NCBI GenBank assembly: GCA_942491935.1
Contig: CALOCZ010000022.1
Span: 18,413 to 82,412, forward strand
Origin: JAGTVG01 sp942491935
GTDB taxonomy: Bacteria > Bacteroidota > Bacteroidia > Cytophagales > Cyclobacteriaceae
DNA: 64,000 bases
Direction of reading: 5' to 3'
Shown here: in pieces, positions 62,936 through 64,000 of the stretch
Numbering within the stretch: position 1 is the first letter of the stretch
Layout of the letters: every line of letters starts with the position of its first letter
Notes under the pieces: model-generated
Databases searched by the model: none
What the model was told of the DNA's origin: nothing
Seen by the model: the letters and a program-made list of their open reading frames with translations, nothing else
Program-made: the position numbers and the translations under genes

Positions 62936-64000
62936 TTATTTAACTAATTCAATTTCACCAGGTCGCCAGGTTTGATCTAACCAGGGTTGCAGTGGACCAT
63001 ACATTCGTAATGCAACGAACCAACTTTTACCCGGAATAGTTTGCAACCAATTACTTTCCTGTCCCTGCGGTGGCTTTGGAGAAAAATACACATCAATTGA
63101 ACCATCAGCATTCGTTTTCATTCCTTTCTTATAACTATCCAAAGTCGGAAACTGCTGATCGGTTTGTAACTGACAACGGGTCTGGGTATCATACATGGTT
63201 AAAGCCCAGAAATCTTTCACCGGAATATTCGCAGGCATGTTCAGTTTATAGGTTTTGGAGCCATCCAGTGCCTGACCTTTAGAGTCTACCATACCCATTG
63301 AATAGTCAGATCCTTTTCCAGCCGATTTGCTCGACATGGCAGGAGACACACATATATAGCCGAAATGATAAAACACGCGGCCATCGAGAACACGAGCACC
63401 CTCATCCATGTAAACAGTGCTACCACCAATAATTGGTTGACACCAACCACTGTTTTTGCCATAGGTATAGAGACCTGGATTACGTGGCTTGAAACTTATG
63501 GCACGTGCTGCTGTATTAGCTATGGCCGCTGCATCTACCAGAATATTAGTCATTCTTTCATCCGTAGGAAAGTCTTTGCCCTTAACAATACCAATGGAAG
63601 CCAATTGGCCAGTGATCTCAGCACCAAGAAAGCCTGCCGGTTCTTCCTGAAGAATAGCATGAACATTTTTGTAAAAAGAAAAATCATTCGGAAGAACGGT
63701 TTGGATCTCTTTACCCGTGCCATTGATGAATTCCATTTTTGCAGGATTATCCATTTTAGCAAGTGGATACACTTTCAGATTGTCCCTGATATTCTTTGAA
63801 GCTGCTTCAATACCCTTATCCAGGTAACCTCGCATAAATAGCCAGACTCCATAGGTCTTTGACTGAACAATATGAAAGCCTGCCTTCGGCACAGCACCTT
63901 GGTAATCTGGTGGTAATACCAGAAATCGTCCGCCTCGCCCCTGGTCCGGACCTGCCATACCTAAATCCGTCATATAAAGGAAGGCCATGTCATCTAATAT
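62936..64000 (-). CDS. DUF1254/DUF1214 secreted protein, subtype A, 5' end outside window
   Basis: At least 354 residues, open to the right edge ('ILDDMAFLYMTDLGMAGPDQ' onward). It aligns without gaps to the gene at 56639 with a constant offset of 6,261 bp over about 1.3 kb and only about ten residue changes (for example 'FYKNVHAI' against 'FFQNVHAI'). It keeps the native end 'LDQTWRPGEIELVK'. The duplication must be recent, or the copies are kept alike by gene conversion. Confidence 0.92.
   Translation of the reverse strand: MLDDMAFLYMTDLGMAGPDQGRGGRFLVLPPDYQGAVPKAGFHIVQSKTYGVWLFMRGYLDKGIEAASKNIRDNLKVYPLAKMDNPAKMEFINGTGKEIQTVLPNDFSFYKNVHAILQEEPAGFLGAEITGQLASIGIVKGKDFPTDERMTNILVDAAAIANTAARAISFKPRNPGLYTYGKNSGWCQPIIGGSTVYMDEGARVLDGRVFYHFGYICVSPAMSSKSAGKGSDYSMGMVDSKGQALDGSKTYKLNMPANIPVKDFWALTMYDTQTRCQLQTDQQFPTLDSYKKGMKTNADGSIDVYFSPKPPQGQESNWLQTIPGKSWFVALRMYGPLQPWLDQTWRPGEIELVK

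Noticed and set aside
1..64000. CRISPR array, tRNA, rRNA, phage or plasmid genes
   Set aside because: No regular repeat-spacer pattern, no cloverleaf with TTCGA arm, and no integrase, capsid or replication genes were found apart from the IS3 relic.

Overview
The window is low-GC bacterial DNA with the stamp of the phylum Bacteroidota. Evidence: genes start without Shine-Dalgarno sequences, TAnnTTTG-type promoter boxes occur, there is a 44-residue ribosomal protein THX, many lipoproteins and outer-membrane barrels are encoded, the arabinose regulator is of the Nudix (AraR) type, and FtsE, HtpG and DUF-type surface proteins look like those of this phylum. Sulfatases, a GH2 beta-galactosidase and sugar enzymes suggest a polysaccharide degrader, perhaps marine. 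The order cannot be fixed from this sequence.

Left part (1-33 kb): mostly ordinary chromosome. It holds ftsE, SRP RNA, THX, a sulfatase, an arabinose cluster (araB-araD-araA plus the divergently placed regulator araR), htpG, a glycosyltransferase, a GroES-like protein, an M3 peptidase, a sugar dehydrogenase/cytochrome c fusion, a lipoprotein set with an ADP-ribosylglycohydrolase-fold protein and a double ThuA protein, a kinase/aminotransferase fusion, a large beta-galactosidase, and an epimerase/steroid-reductase pair. Several genes here are broken: araA has a frameshift, araR an in-frame stop, an AI-2E transporter copy has lost its middle, and a relic of the epimerase 5' end lies 3.5 kb from the intact gene.

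Middle part (33-47 kb): a decayed IS3-family element, DUF4136, PPK2, an OprB-like porin with a nonsense codon, a minus-strand run of outer-membrane proteins (FadL-like, BamA-like, DUF2490), CorA, and the first DUF1254/DUF1214 protein with two more barrel genes and an AI-2E transporter.

Right part (42-64 kb, densest after 47.6 kb): an island, all on the minus strand, of repeated DUF1254/DUF1214 secreted proteins in two subtypes (A: 42.2, 56.6 and 62.9 kb; B: 48.5, 58.3 and 61.3 kb; plus an A-like remnant at 47.6 kb). They are mixed with GC-rich arylsulfatases, a HAD-fold lipoprotein, outer-membrane proteins and a helical-repeat protein. The island is mosaic: a sulfatase 5' end sits inside a DUF1254 gene, a sulfatase body has lost its 5' end and gained a DUF1254 tail, and another sulfatase carries a leader homologous to the DUF1254 leaders. 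Two A copies 6,261 bp apart align without gaps, and one of them ends in a perfect 28-bp palindrome. Many island members are frameshifted. The array reads as a working module (DUF1254 A+B, sulfatase, HAD, barrel) that is being amplified, shuffled and lost. Its substrate is unknown. Part of the damage could instead be sequencing or assembly error, which read mapping would settle.
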